From: Erythrobacter sp. HL-111
GTDB taxonomy: Bacteria > Pseudomonadota > Alphaproteobacteria > Sphingomonadales > Sphingomonadaceae
Reading direction: 5' to 3'
NCBI RefSeq assembly: GCF_900105095.1
Contig: NZ_LT629743.1
Coordinates: 3,093,501-3,157,500 of the forward strand
DNA: 64,000 nt
Part shown: positions 1-8,442 of the stretch, piece after piece
Position numbering within the stretch: the stretch's first letter is position 1
How the letters are laid out: every line of letters begins with the position of its first letter
Made by a program: the position numbers and the translations under genes
Notes under the pieces: generated by a model
Told to the model about the DNA's origin: nothing
The model's database searches: none
What the model saw: the letters and a program-made list of their open reading frames with translations, nothing else

Positions 1-7
1 CGTTCAT
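1..7 (-). CDS. Possible start of a leftward gene (partial)
   Basis: An ATG on the minus strand at 7-5 is preceded, at normal spacing, by a strong purine-rich Shine-Dalgarno-like stretch (AGGGAGGG on the minus strand, about 12-19). Only two codons lie inside the window, so the product cannot be named. The roughly 125 bases between this site and the ATG at 133 would be a divergent promoter region. Could be chance. Confidence 0.35.
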
Positions 8-132
8 GACCCTCCCTCTAGCGTTTTGTCGCGCGCATCGCTAGGGCTCACGCGACTTTACGGGGCCTTCCGCGGGAGCGGCGGGCCTGCGCGCATGATC
101 CGGACGGCAGATTCGAGGACGGCTTCTTCACA

Positions 133-780
133 ATGTTCCAACGCAAACCTGTCCTTGCCGCGCTCGTCGCCATCGCCGCGCTGGCGGGCTGTCGCGGCGA
201 GGGCGAGCTGGTGGTCGACCAGGGGGTCGGCATCACCTCGGTCCTGAGCTCCTGCCCGGCTGTCGGCATTCCCGACTACACCGGCGACGTGACGCTGTTT
301 TCCGGCGGGGGCAAGACCGCGGCCGATCTCGACGTGACCGCGGCGATGACCAACCTGCGCGCGACCTGCGACGACAGCGGGGACAAGGTCTACACCACCG
401 CGACCTTCGACGTGGTCGCCCGCCGCGCCGACGCGCGCGGGAGCCGGACGGTCACGATCCCCTATTTCGTGACCGTGGTGCGGGCCGGCAGCGCGGTCGT
501 CTCCAAGCGGGTGGGCGAGATAACGCTGGACTTCGCCGAAGGCGAGGAACGCGCGAGCGCGAGCGGGCAGGCGGCGAGCTATGTCGATCGCGCCGCCTCC
601 TCGCTGCCCCAGGACATCCGCGAGCGGATCACGCGCCGCCGCCGGCCCGGCGATCCCGAAGCCGCGCTCGACCCGCTGGCCGATCCCGAGGTCAAGGCGG
701 CGATCGCGCGGACCCGGTTCGAGATGCTGATCGGTTTCCAGCTGTCCGAGGACCAGCTCGCCTACAACGCGACGAGATAG
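133..780 (+). CDS. Putative outer-membrane/periplasmic lipoprotein, unknown function
   Basis: A 215-residue protein opening with a short basic n-region, a hydrophobic stretch and a lipobox (ALAGC, Cys20), so it should be exported and lipidated by signal peptidase II. The mature part has alternating beta-type segments, a basic RRRR patch near residue 165 and no catalytic motif I recognise. It lies about 170 bases upstream of argS on the same strand. The intervening gap contains a perfect inverted repeat. The lipoprotein assignment rests on the N-terminus. I have no family name for the rest. Confidence 0.8.
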   Translation: MFQRKPVLAALVAIAALAGCRGEGELVVDQGVGITSVLSSCPAVGIPDYTGDVTLFSGGGKTAADLDVTAAMTNLRATCDDSGDKVYTTATFDVVARRADARGSRTVTIPYFVTVVRAGSAVVSKRVGEITLDFAEGEERASASGQAASYVDRAASSLPQDIRERITRRRRPGDPEAALDPLADPEVKAAIARTRFEMLIGFQLSEDQLAYNATR

Positions 781-884
781 CATCTTCGCCAGCCCATCCG
801 GGCCGCATTCCCGGCGTGTTGCCCCTGCGCTCCGTTACGGCGCGCCTGCGGGCGCCCGGCTTTCCGCACTTGAAACTTTCGCGA

Positions 885-904
885 GTCCCCGCGAAGGCGG
901 GGAC
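885..904. repeat. Perfect short inverted repeat between lipoprotein and argS
   Basis: Two perfect 8-base arms (GTCCCCGC at 885-892, GCGGGGAC at 897-904) flank a GAAG loop. There is no T-tract, so it is not a canonical terminator. From memory, this type of element is scattered through intergenic DNA in sphingomonads and behaves like a REP-type palindrome. Confidence 0.6.
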
Positions 905-949
905 CTCCATCCTCCGGGTGGGACGCCCCTTTTCGAGCGCACAGGATCC

Positions 950-2695
950 ATGGAACACACCACTCTATACGCCGAATACGCGACGCGGATCGAAGCCGCG
1001 CTGAAGGCGCTCGTCGCGGAAGGCGCGCTGCCCCCCGAAACCTCCTTCGCCAACGTCACCCTCGAGCCGCCGCGCGACCCCTCGCACGGGGACCTTGCGA
1101 CCAATGCCGCGATGGTGCTGGCGAAACCGGCCAAGACCAATCCGCGCGCGCTCGCCGAAAGGATCGTCGAGAAGATCGCGGCCGATCCCACCGTCACCAG
1201 CGCCGAGATCGCCGGGCCGGGCTTCATCAACCTGCGCCTCGATCCCGCCGCGTGGCTCGGCGAGCTCGGCGCGATCGCCGGGGCGGGTGCGGATTACGGG
1301 CGCTCCGTCATGGGCGCGGGCCGGCGGGTCAATGTCGAATATGTCTCGGCCAATCCCACGGGGCCGATGCACATGGGCCATTGCCGCGGCGCGGTGGTGG
1401 GCGATGCGCTGGCGAGCCTGCTCGAATGGGCGGGGCACGAGGTCACGCGCGAATACTACATCAACGACGCGGGCGGGCAGGTCGACACGCTCGCCCGGTC
1501 GGCGCACCTGCGCTACCGCGAGGCGCTGGGCGAGGACATCGGCGCGATCCCCGAGGGGCTCTATCCCGGCGACTACCTGAAGCCCGTCGGCGAGGCGCTC
1601 GCGCGCGAGCTCGGCGACAGGTTCCGCGATGCGGGAGAGGAGGAATGGCTCCCCGTCTTCCGCGCCGAGGCCACCGGGCGGATGATGGACCTGATCAAGG
1701 CGGACCTCGCCCTGCTCGGCATCCACCACGATGTCTTCGCTTCCGAAGCCGCGCTCCACGCTGCGGGCAAGCCCGCCGAGGCGGAGGCCTGGCTGCGTGA
1801 ACACGATCTCGTCTATGACGGCGTCCTGGAGGCTCCCAAGGGCAAGGCGCCGCCCGAGGACTGGGAACCGGTCGAACTCCCGCTGTTCCGTTCGACCCGC
1901 TTCGGCGACGACCAGGACCGGCCGATCCGGAAAAGCAATGGCGCCTGGACCTATTTCGGCGCCGACCTTGCCTATCACATGCAGAAGGCGGCCGGGGCGG
2001 ACGAGCTGATCGACATCTGGGGCGCGGACCACGCGGGCACGGTCAAGCGGATCAAGGCCGCCGTCACCGCCCTTTCGCAAGGGCAGGGGCGCGCCATCCC
2101 GTTCGACGTGAAGCTGGTCCAGATGGTCCAGCTCATGCGCGGCGGCGAGCCGGTCAAGATGTCCAAGCGTTCGGGCAATTTCATCACCATCGCCGACATG
2201 GTCGAGGAAGTGGGCCGGGACGTGGTGCGGTTCACCATGCTCACCCGCAAGCCCGAGGCGCAGATGGAATTCGACTTTGCCAAGGTGGTCGAGGCATCCA
2301 AGGACAACCCGGTCTTCTACGTGCAATACGCCCATGCCCGCATCCGTTCGACGCTGCGCAAGGCGGACGAGGCGGGCCTTGCGCCCTCGCCGCAGGCGCT
2401 CGGCAGGCTGGGCGGGGAGGAGCTCGCGCTCGTCAGGCTCGCGGCGCGTTTCCCGCGCGAGGTCGAGGCCGCCGCCCGCGCGCGCGAGCCGCACCGGATC
2501 GCCTTCTATCTCTATGACCTTGCCGCCGAACTCCACGCCTTCTGGAATCTCGGCAATGATTCGCCCGGAAAACGGTTCATCGTGGAACAGGACCAAGAGC
2601 TGACCGGCGCGAGGCTTTTCCTCGGCGCGGCGATCGGGCAAGTCATCCGCAACGGGCTGAACGTGCTGGGGGTGGAAGCGGTCGAGTCCATGTGA
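950..2695 (+). CDS. argS: Arginine--tRNA ligase
   Basis: A 581-aa class I aminoacyl-tRNA synthetase that charges tRNA-Arg in the cytoplasm. The N-terminal additional domain (about 1-115) carries the SHGDLATN motif. The HIGH equivalent reads HMGH at 141-144, following NPTGP. KMSK appears at about 403-406 (VKMSKRSGN). A C-terminal anticodon-binding DALR domain follows. Length is normal for ArgS. The ATG at 950 gives the expected N-terminus. A SPOR-domain gene follows after 52 bases, probably in the same transcript. Confidence 0.97.
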   Translation: MEHTTLYAEYATRIEAALKALVAEGALPPETSFANVTLEPPRDPSHGDLATNAAMVLAKPAKTNPRALAERIVEKIAADPTVTSAEIAGPGFINLRLDPAAWLGELGAIAGAGADYGRSVMGAGRRVNVEYVSANPTGPMHMGHCRGAVVGDALASLLEWAGHEVTREYYINDAGGQVDTLARSAHLRYREALGEDIGAIPEGLYPGDYLKPVGEALARELGDRFRDAGEEEWLPVFRAEATGRMMDLIKADLALLGIHHDVFASEAALHAAGKPAEAEAWLREHDLVYDGVLEAPKGKAPPEDWEPVELPLFRSTRFGDDQDRPIRKSNGAWTYFGADLAYHMQKAAGADELIDIWGADHAGTVKRIKAAVTALSQGQGRAIPFDVKLVQMVQLMRGGEPVKMSKRSGNFITIADMVEEVGRDVVRFTMLTRKPEAQMEFDFAKVVEASKDNPVFYVQYAHARIRSTLRKADEAGLAPSPQALGRLGGEELALVRLAARFPREVEAAARAREPHRIAFYLYDLAAELHAFWNLGNDSPGKRFIVEQDQELTGARLFLGAAIGQVIRNGLNVLGVEAVESM

Positions 2696-2747
2696 CGCGC
2701 CGTCCCTGGCCTCCGGAATCGGGACGATCGGGGACCGGACAATCAGG

Positions 2748-3485
2748 GTGAGCGACAAGGTGATGGTGGTCGAGGCCGAATACGAAGAGATCGGGGATGA
2801 CGGCGAGGAACTCGCCCTGCCCGCCGACGACAGCCTGCCGTGGCTCGAATCCGACGAGGAGGAAGAGGACGCGGGCGGCATTGACACCGCGCAGGTGATC
2901 GGTTTCGCCGCCGTGCTCGTCGCCCTGCTGGTGCTGGTGGTGGGCGGCATCTGGTATTTCACCAACCGGGCGGGGGACGGCGAGTTCGTCGCCGACGGCA
3001 GCACGATCGCGGCGCCCGATACCCCGGTGAAGGTGCGGCCCGACGATCCGGGCGGCAAGCAGTTCGAGGGGACCGGCAATGTCGCCCCGGTCGTCGGCGA
3101 GGGCGGCACGCGCGAGGGCCGGGTGGCGACGCCGGAGGCCGAGCTGCCGCCGCTGCCCGGGGAATCCGCCGAAGACGCCGCGGCGCCCCGACCGAAGCCC
3201 GAAGCGAAGCCCGAACCGGCCGCTCCGCAGGCGCCCGCCGCCGGTGCGGACGGGGTCGCGGTCCAGCTCGCCGCCTATTCGAGCCGCGCCCGCGCCGAAC
3301 AGGGCTGGAACGAGCTGTCGCGCCGCACCGATGTCCTGTCCGGGCTGCGCTACCGCGTGGTCGAGGGGCGGATCGACATCGGCACGGTCTATCGTCTCCA
3401 GGCGCTGGCCGCCGACCGCGCGAGCGCCGACAGGCTGTGCGCCGCGCTCAAGGCCGACGGGCTCGACTGCCAGGTCAAGCCCTGA
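2748..3485 (+). CDS. SPOR-domain inner-membrane protein
   Basis: A 245-aa bitopic protein. It has a very acidic cytoplasmic N-terminus (about 1-45), one transmembrane helix (about 46-68, IGFAAVLVALLVLVVGGIWY), a Pro/Ala/Glu-rich periplasmic linker, and a C-terminal SPOR domain (about 168-243, starting VAVQLAAYSSRARAEQGW). SPOR domains bind glycan strands stripped of stem peptides at the septum, so a cell-envelope or division role is likely. The start is GTG. It sits between argS and nagZ, a pairing that suits peptidoglycan metabolism. The exact partner is unknown. Confidence 0.88.
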   Translation: MSDKVMVVEAEYEEIGDDGEELALPADDSLPWLESDEEEEDAGGIDTAQVIGFAAVLVALLVLVVGGIWYFTNRAGDGEFVADGSTIAAPDTPVKVRPDDPGGKQFEGTGNVAPVVGEGGTREGRVATPEAELPPLPGESAEDAAAPRPKPEAKPEPAAPQAPAAGADGVAVQLAAYSSRARAEQGWNELSRRTDVLSGLRYRVVEGRIDIGTVYRLQALAADRASADRLCAALKADGLDCQVKP

Positions 3486-3573
3486 CCCGCAGCCGCGCCG
3501 CAGCGCGTCGTTTTCCCCATGGCGGGAGCTGGCCCGGCTTGCGCGGCGGGGCTCCCGGTGCAAGGCTCGAGCC

Positions 3574-4599
3574 ATGATCCCGGCGATTTTCGGATGCTCC
3601 GGCCCCCGGCTCACGGCCGATGAGCGCGCCTTCTTCCGCGATGCGGACCCGGCGGGCTACATCCTGTTCGCACGCAACTGCGTCGACCGCGACCAGCTTC
3701 GCGCCCTGACCGACGAACTGCGCGCGCTCCACGGGCGCGAACGGCTGCTGATCTCGATCGACCAGGAGGGTGGGCGGGTCGCCCGCCTGCGGCCGCCGCA
3801 CTGGGGGGACTACCCGGCGGGCGAGGCGTTCGACCGGCTCTACCGGATCGCTCCGGCGAGCGCGATCGAGGCCGCCCGGCTGAGCGCGCGCGCGATGGCG
3901 CTCGAACTGTCTGCCATGGGGATCACGGTCGATTATCACCCGCCGCTCGACCTGCGCCGGCCGGGCGCACACGACGTCATCGGCGACCGCGCGCTGGGCG
4001 AAGACCCGGTCCAGGTCGCCGCGATCGGCCGCGCGGTGCTCGACGGGCTGGCCCTTGGCGGCGTCGCGGGCTGCATCAAGCACATGCCCGGCCACGGTCG
4101 CTCGATGGTCGATTCCCACCGCGAAATGCCGACCATCCGCGCCAGCGCGGAGGAACTGGAGCGCGATCTCGCCCCGTTCCGGGCGCTGGCCGGGACCGCG
4201 CGGATCGGCATGACCGGGCACCTGCTGTTCCTCGCCTGGGACGCGCAGAACCCCGCCACCCTCTCGCCCGCGATCATCCGCGACGTGATCCGCGGCGCAA
4301 TCGGTTTCACCGGGCTGCTGCTGACCGACGACATCGACATGGAAGCGCTGACCGACACGATCCCCGAACGCTCGGCCCGGGCGATCGCGGCGGGCTGCGA
4401 CGTGGTGCTCAACTGCTGGGCCAGGATGGACGACATGGCCGGCGTCTGCGCGGCGCTGCCGGCGATGGGCGAGGAGGCGCTCGCCCGGCTCGACCGCGCG
4501 CTCGCGGAAACCCGCGTCGCCGCCGCCATGGCGCCGGAGCACGCGGAGCTGATCGCGGCGCGCGACGAACTGCTCGCGCTCGCAGGCCACGCGGCATGA
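3574..4599 (+). CDS. nagZ: Beta-N-acetylhexosaminidase (peptidoglycan recycling)
   Basis: A 341-aa GH3 enzyme that removes GlcNAc from anhydro-muropeptides in the cytoplasm during wall recycling. It has the NagZ-type KH(x)PGHG loop at 169-175 (KHMPGHG) and the nucleophile-bearing TDDIDM segment at 251-256. There is no signal peptide, as expected for NagZ. The ATG at 3574 is preferred to upstream in-frame starts because family members begin close to the (beta/alpha)8 barrel. It overlaps scpA by ATGA. Confidence 0.94.
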   Translation: MIPAIFGCSGPRLTADERAFFRDADPAGYILFARNCVDRDQLRALTDELRALHGRERLLISIDQEGGRVARLRPPHWGDYPAGEAFDRLYRIAPASAIEAARLSARAMALELSAMGITVDYHPPLDLRRPGAHDVIGDRALGEDPVQVAAIGRAVLDGLALGGVAGCIKHMPGHGRSMVDSHREMPTIRASAEELERDLAPFRALAGTARIGMTGHLLFLAWDAQNPATLSPAIIRDVIRGAIGFTGLLLTDDIDMEALTDTIPERSARAIAAGCDVVLNCWARMDDMAGVCAALPAMGEEALARLDRALAETRVAAAMAPEHAELIAARDELLALAGHAA

Positions 4600-5483
4600 G
4601 CGGGGAGCTCCCCGGCCTCGAGGACGCGCCCGAACGCGCCGGGCAGGCGCGCCCCGCGGGCTTCATGCTCGCCGGGGAGGCCGCGGGCGCGGCGGAACCG
4701 ACCGCCGAATGGCCGCAGGACGAGGCCGCGCGGAAGGGGGCGAAGGCGGGGGACGTCCCGCTGATCCTCGAACTCGACGGGTGGGAGGGACCGCTCGACC
4801 TGCTGCTCGACCTCGCGCGGCGCCAGAAGGTGGACCTGCGCCAGATCTCGATCCTCGCCCTCGTCGACCAGTATCTCTCCCATATCGAGCGCGCCGGCCA
4901 GCTCAGGCTCGAACTCGCGGCGGATTACCTCGTGATGGCGGCGTGGCTCGCCTATCTCAAGTCCGCGCTGCTGCTGCCCAGGGACGAGCAGGAGGACCCG
5001 AGCCCCGAGGAACTCGCGCTGCGCCTGCAATTGCGCCTCCAGCGCCTCTCGGCGATGCGGGAGGCGGCTGCGCGGCTGATGGCGCGCGACCGGATCGGGC
5101 GCGACATTTTCCTGCGCGGCGCGCCCGAAGGGCTCAGGACCGACCGCAGGACCGTCTGGAAGTGCGACGCCTATGCGCTGATCGCCGCCTATGGCCAGGT
5201 CAAGGCCCGCACCGCCCCGCGCATCTACCACGTCGCCAATCGCCCGGTGATGACCCTGGACAGCGCGCTCGAACGGGTTTCGGCGATGCTCGGCGTGACG
5301 CTCGAATGGATGGAGATCCGTGACTTTCTGCCGCCCCATGCCGGGCCGGCCCTGCGCCGCTCGGCGCTCGCGTCGAGCTTCGTCGCGGCGCTGGAACTCG
5401 CCCGGACGGGCCGCGCGGAACTGGCGCAGGAGGAGGCCTTTGCCCCGCTTCGCATCCGCCGGGTGAAGGACGGCGCCGCGTGA
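4596..5483 (+). CDS. scpA: Segregation and condensation protein A (kleisin)
   Basis: A 295-aa ScpA kleisin, the bridge of the SMC–ScpA–ScpB condensin that compacts and segregates the chromosome. A variable acidic N-terminus of about 50 residues precedes the conserved GWEGPLDLLLDLARRQKVDL block, then LVDQYLSHI and a YLVMAAWLAYLKSALLLP helix. Its ATG overlaps the nagZ stop, and its stop overlaps the scpB GTG, so translation of nagZ, scpA and scpB is coupled. Confidence 0.95.
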   Translation: MSGELPGLEDAPERAGQARPAGFMLAGEAAGAAEPTAEWPQDEAARKGAKAGDVPLILELDGWEGPLDLLLDLARRQKVDLRQISILALVDQYLSHIERAGQLRLELAADYLVMAAWLAYLKSALLLPRDEQEDPSPEELALRLQLRLQRLSAMREAAARLMARDRIGRDIFLRGAPEGLRTDRRTVWKCDAYALIAAYGQVKARTAPRIYHVANRPVMTLDSALERVSAMLGVTLEWMEIRDFLPPHAGPALRRSALASSFVAALELARTGRAELAQEEAFAPLRIRRVKDGAA

Positions 5484-6139
5484 GCGAGGGGGAGGCGGAG
5501 GCGGGGGACGGTCCGCCGCCGGCGGGCGAGATCGAGCGCGCGCTCGAGGCGACGCTCTTCGCGGCCGAGGAGCCGATGACGGTGGAACGGTTGGCGGCCC
5601 ATCTCGGCGGGCTGGAGGCCGGGCTGGTGCGCGAGGGGCTGCGCGCGCTGGCGGCGCATTATGCGGGCCGCGGCGTCCACCTCGTCGAGCGCGGCAGGCG
5701 CTGGCATTTCGAGACCGCGCCCGATCTCGCCCACCTGCTGCGGCGCGAACAGGAGCAGGTTCGCCGCCTGAGCCGCGCGGCGACCGAGGTGCTCGCGATC
5801 ATCGCCTATCACGAGCCGGTCAGCCGGGCCGAGATCGAATCGATTCGCGGCGTCCAGACCAGCGCGGGGACATTGGACGTGCTGATGGAAGCAGGCTGGG
5901 TGAAGCTGGCCGGGCGGCGCGAAGTGCCGGGCCGTCCGGTGATCTATGCGACGACGCCCGAATTCCTCGACCATTTCGGCCTCGAATCGCGCCGCGACCT
6001 GCCCGGGATCGACGAATTGCGCGCCGCCGGCCTGCTCGATCCCGTCGACGAAGCCTTTGAGGAAGCGATGCAGGCCTTCGGCGGCGGGGGCGGTGAAGAC
6101 GCGGCGGACGCGGACCCGGCGCAAGACGGGAACGCGTAA
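5480..6139 (+). CDS. scpB: Segregation and condensation protein B
   Basis: A 219-aa ScpB with two winged-helix domains, the kite partner that binds ScpA in condensin. Characteristic segments are LEATLFAAEEPMT, the LSRAATEVLAIIAYHEPVSR helix and the IRGVQTSAGTLDVLMEAGW region. The GTG start overlaps the scpA stop (GTGA). The C-terminus is acidic and glycine-rich. tatA begins 115 bases downstream. Confidence 0.95.
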   Translation: MSEGEAEAGDGPPPAGEIERALEATLFAAEEPMTVERLAAHLGGLEAGLVREGLRALAAHYAGRGVHLVERGRRWHFETAPDLAHLLRREQEQVRRLSRAATEVLAIIAYHEPVSRAEIESIRGVQTSAGTLDVLMEAGWVKLAGRREVPGRPVIYATTPEFLDHFGLESRRDLPGIDELRAAGLLDPVDEAFEEAMQAFGGGGGEDAADADPAQDGNA

Positions 6140-6254
6140 GGGCCACGCACCGGCGCGGCTTGGCGGGCGGGCCAAGCGGGTACTGGCACAAGCGGATCAT
6201 CGCACCTATATGCGCCACTATTGCCCCAGGCGGGCGGAAAGAGAGCATTGCATC

Positions 6255-6500
6255 ATGGGCGGTATCGGCATCTGGCAAATCCTCATCATCGCGCTGGTCG
6301 TCCTCGTCCTGTTCGGGCGCGGGCGCATCTCGGAAATGATGGGCGATTTCGGCAAGGGCATTTCGAGCTTCAAGAAGGGCATGAGCGAGGAGGACAGTCC
6401 GTCCGACCCCGCCAATGCCAAGCGGATCGAGGCCCCGGCGAACGAAGTCCCGGCGGGCGAGACGCGCACGGGCGAGCCGAGCGAGAAGACCGGCTCCTGA
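6255..6500 (+). CDS. tatA: Sec-independent protein translocase TatA
   Basis: An 81-aa TatA. It has a short periplasmic N-terminus, one transmembrane helix (about 5-21), an FGRGRI hinge and an amphipathic helix (GDFGKGISSFKKGMSE), followed by a disordered acidic tail. TatA oligomers form the pore that exports folded proteins. The ATG at 6255 gives the canonical MGGIGIWQIL N-terminus. Longer in-frame extensions upstream lie inside scpB and are not real. First gene of tatABC. Confidence 0.96.
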   Translation: MGGIGIWQILIIALVVLVLFGRGRISEMMGDFGKGISSFKKGMSEEDSPSDPANAKRIEAPANEVPAGETRTGEPSEKTGS

Positions 6501-6580
6501 CGGGAACCCGTGCCCGCGTGCCGGCCGGACCGGGCGCGGCACCCACGAGCCCGCGATAAGGAGGCGCGCTCAGCTTTCCC

Positions 6581-7024
6581 ATGTTCGACATCGGCGCTGC
6601 AGAATTGCTGGTGATCATCATCGTGGCCGTGATCGTGATCGGCCCGAAGGACATGCCGCGCGCGATGCGGACGGCGGGGCGCTGGATCGGCAAGGTCCGC
6701 CGCGTTTCGGCCCATTTCCGCACCGGCATCGATGCCATGGTGCGCGAGGCCGAGCTTGAGGACATGGAAAAGAAGTGGAAGGCGCAGAACGAGGAGATCA
6801 TGCGCCGAACCTCGCTTTCCGCCGAATCGCGCGCCGGTGAGCCGGTCATGACCGGGCCGCCTCCGATCGACGATGGCCGCGAGCGGCCGGCAGCCGACCA
6901 TCCGACCCACGACGACCCGCCCCCACCGCCGTCCCCGTCTCCGTCTCCGCCGCCCACCGCCGAGGACATCGCCGGATCGGGCGTGCCGGGCGACGGGGCA
7001 GGCGCCGGACGGAAGGGCGAATAG
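6581..7024 (+). CDS. tatB: Sec-independent protein translocase TatB
   Basis: A 147-aa TatB. It has an N-terminal membrane helix (ELLVIIIVAVIVI), the conserved GPKDMPRAMR hinge, an amphipathic helix with RRVSAHFRTGIDAM, and a Pro/Ser-rich disordered tail (about 95-147). TatB and TatC form the receptor for twin-arginine signal peptides. A purine-rich ribosome-binding site (AAGGAGG) lies at about 6558. tatC follows after 7 bases. Confidence 0.95.
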   Translation: MFDIGAAELLVIIIVAVIVIGPKDMPRAMRTAGRWIGKVRRVSAHFRTGIDAMVREAELEDMEKKWKAQNEEIMRRTSLSAESRAGEPVMTGPPPIDDGRERPAADHPTHDDPPPPPSPSPSPPPTAEDIAGSGVPGDGAGAGRKGE

Positions 7025-7031
7025 GCGCGCC

Positions 7032-7904
7032 ATGGCGTTCCAGATCAAGGACATCGACGAGACTCGCGCCCCGCTGCTCGACCACCTGATCGAGCTGAGG
7101 ACCCGGCTCGTGCGCTCGGTGATCGCGCTGGTGATCGGCTTTGCGGTGTGCCTCTATTTCGCCGATCCGATCCTCGGCTTCCTCGTGCAGCCGCTCAAGG
7201 ATGCCTTTCCCGAGGGGGAGGGGCAGTTGATCTTCACCAAGCTGCCCGAGATCTTCTTCGTCGAGCTCAAGGTCGCGCTGTTCGCGGGCTTCATGGTCAG
7301 CTTCCCGATCATCGCCAACCAGCTCTGGGCCTTCGTCGCGCCGGGTCTCTATGCGCGCGAGAAGAAGGCCTTCCTGCCCTTCCTGATCGCGACGCCCGTG
7401 CTGTTCACGAGCGGCGCGGCGCTGGCCTATTTCGTGGTCATGCCGACGGCGTTTCGCTGGTTCCTCGGCTTCGGCGGCGAGGCCGGAGGGCTGGCGGTGC
7501 AGGCGCTGCCGGCGGCGGGCGACTATCTCAGCCTGGTGATGCAGTTCATCCTCGCCTTCGGGGTGACTTTCCTGCTGCCCGTCCTGCTGATGCTGCTGCA
7601 TCGCGCCGGCATCGTCACCCGTGCGCAGCTCGCAGGGTCGCGGCGCTACGTGATCGTGGGGGTGGTCGCGCTGGCCGCGATCGTGACGCCGCCCGATCCG
7701 GGAAGCCAGATCATTCTCGCCATTCCGCTCCTGCTGCTGTTCGAAGGCTCGCTGCTGCTCATGCTGGTGCAGGAACGTGCCATGGGCAAGCGCGGGAAAC
7801 CCGAGGCCGAGGCGGAAACGCCCGCGGCAGCGACGGCGAGCGGGAGTGTCGAGGGCGAGGCGACGCCCGCCGGACCCGATGCGGGCGGTGCGGGCCGCGA
7901 TTGA
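7032..7904 (+). CDS. tatC: Sec-independent protein translocase TatC
   Basis: A 290-aa six-helix inner-membrane protein that binds the twin-arginine motif. It has the family opening LLDHLIELRTRL, the conserved acidic loop (PLKDAF.EGEGQLIFTKLPE), AFVAPGLYAREK and the VTPPDPGSQIILAIPLLLLFE segment. The ATG at 7032 gives the standard N-terminus. The Glu/Pro/Ala-rich tail is not conserved in the family. Last gene of the tat operon. No T-tract terminator is visible just downstream. Confidence 0.97.
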   Translation: MAFQIKDIDETRAPLLDHLIELRTRLVRSVIALVIGFAVCLYFADPILGFLVQPLKDAFPEGEGQLIFTKLPEIFFVELKVALFAGFMVSFPIIANQLWAFVAPGLYAREKKAFLPFLIATPVLFTSGAALAYFVVMPTAFRWFLGFGGEAGGLAVQALPAAGDYLSLVMQFILAFGVTFLLPVLLMLLHRAGIVTRAQLAGSRRYVIVGVVALAAIVTPPDPGSQIILAIPLLLLFEGSLLLMLVQERAMGKRGKPEAEAETPAAATASGSVEGEATPAGPDAGGAGRD

Positions 7905-8110
7905 TCCGGAACGGCGAGGCACGCGGGGTCTGACGGGCAAGCTGTCTGCCCGGGAAAATTCCTTTCGGCGAGAGCGGCGCGAGTCGCTCGATCCATCCGC
8001 CGGGCGCCATCGCAGGTGGTCATCGGGCGCCTGTCCCGGCTGAGCGCGTGCCTCGATGCGAATTGCTTTCGCCCCGCGCTGCCGAACCGGGCGCAGCGGC
8101 CCTGCGCCGG

Positions 8111-8174
8111 GCCGGGCACAAGAAAGGCCGGGCACAAGAAAGGCCGGGCACAAGAAAGGCCGGGCACAAAAAAG
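8111..8174. repeat. Four tandem copies of a 16-base repeat
   Basis: The unit GCCGGGCACAAGAAAG occurs head to tail at 8111-8126, 8127-8142 and 8143-8158. A fourth copy at 8159-8174 has one change, turning its end into a longer A-run. The A-run of the last copy supplies the T-tract of the leftward terminator next to it. Copy number of such arrays often varies between strains. Confidence 0.9.
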
Positions 8175-8195
8175 GCCCCCGCGAGCGAGGGCCTC
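8168..8195 (-). terminator. Rho-independent terminator for the 73-aa gene
   Basis: Read on the minus strand, GGCCCTCGC pairs with GCGGGGGCC around a two-base gap (one G·T pair), followed directly by six T residues. It lies about 25 bases downstream of the TAA stop at 8221. Confidence 0.8.
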
Positions 8196-8220
8196 TCTTT
8201 GATCCTGAAGAGGATGCGAC

Positions 8221-8442
8221 TTACGGGCTGACCGCGTCGTCGTCGTCGCCGTCGGCGGCGATCACGATGCCGCCGATGATGGCAGCGGCAGCGAGAACGG
8301 CGAGGATGATGCCCGAACCGCCGGCCACTTCGCTTTCACCCTCGATCGGAGCGATCGAGCGATCGAAGGCGGCTTCCGCGATGGCGGGCGAGGCTGCGAG
8401 CGAAACCGCTGCGGTAGCCAGAGCGATATTCCGAAACTTCAT
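8221..8442 (-). CDS. Small exported/membrane protein with acidic tail, unknown function
   Basis: A 73-aa protein. Residues 1-25 form a signal peptide (basic start MKFRN, hydrophobic core, AxA-type site near AIAEA). A short soluble stretch follows, then a second Ala/Ile/Gly-rich hydrophobic helix (about 43-63) and an Asp-rich end (DGDDDD). The start at 8442 has a good ribosome-binding site (AGGAGA about 6 bases upstream). The gene stands alone with its own terminator. Similar small proteins are common in sphingomonads, but I know of no assigned function. Confidence 0.75.
   Translation of the reverse strand: MKFRNIALATAAVSLAASPAIAEAAFDRSIAPIEGESEVAGGSGIILAVLAAAAIIGGIVIAADGDDDDAVSP

Larger units (their letters stand above)
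7905..8220. other. Intergenic region between convergent tatC and a small leftward gene
   Basis: No credible coding frame. It holds a weak hairpin without a T-tract (GGGCA 7935-7939 / TGCCC 7947-7951), then a four-copy 16-base tandem repeat (8111-8174) that runs into a Rho-independent terminator serving the leftward gene. Confidence 0.7.

Noticed and set aside
965..3109. Long minus-strand open frame opposite argS
   Set aside because: Antisense shadow of a clear argS and SPOR gene. Long spurious frames are expected in very G+C-rich DNA, and the translation has no domain character.
8111..8174. Possible CRISPR array
   Set aside because: The 16-base units are directly tandem with no spacers and no cas genes anywhere in the window.
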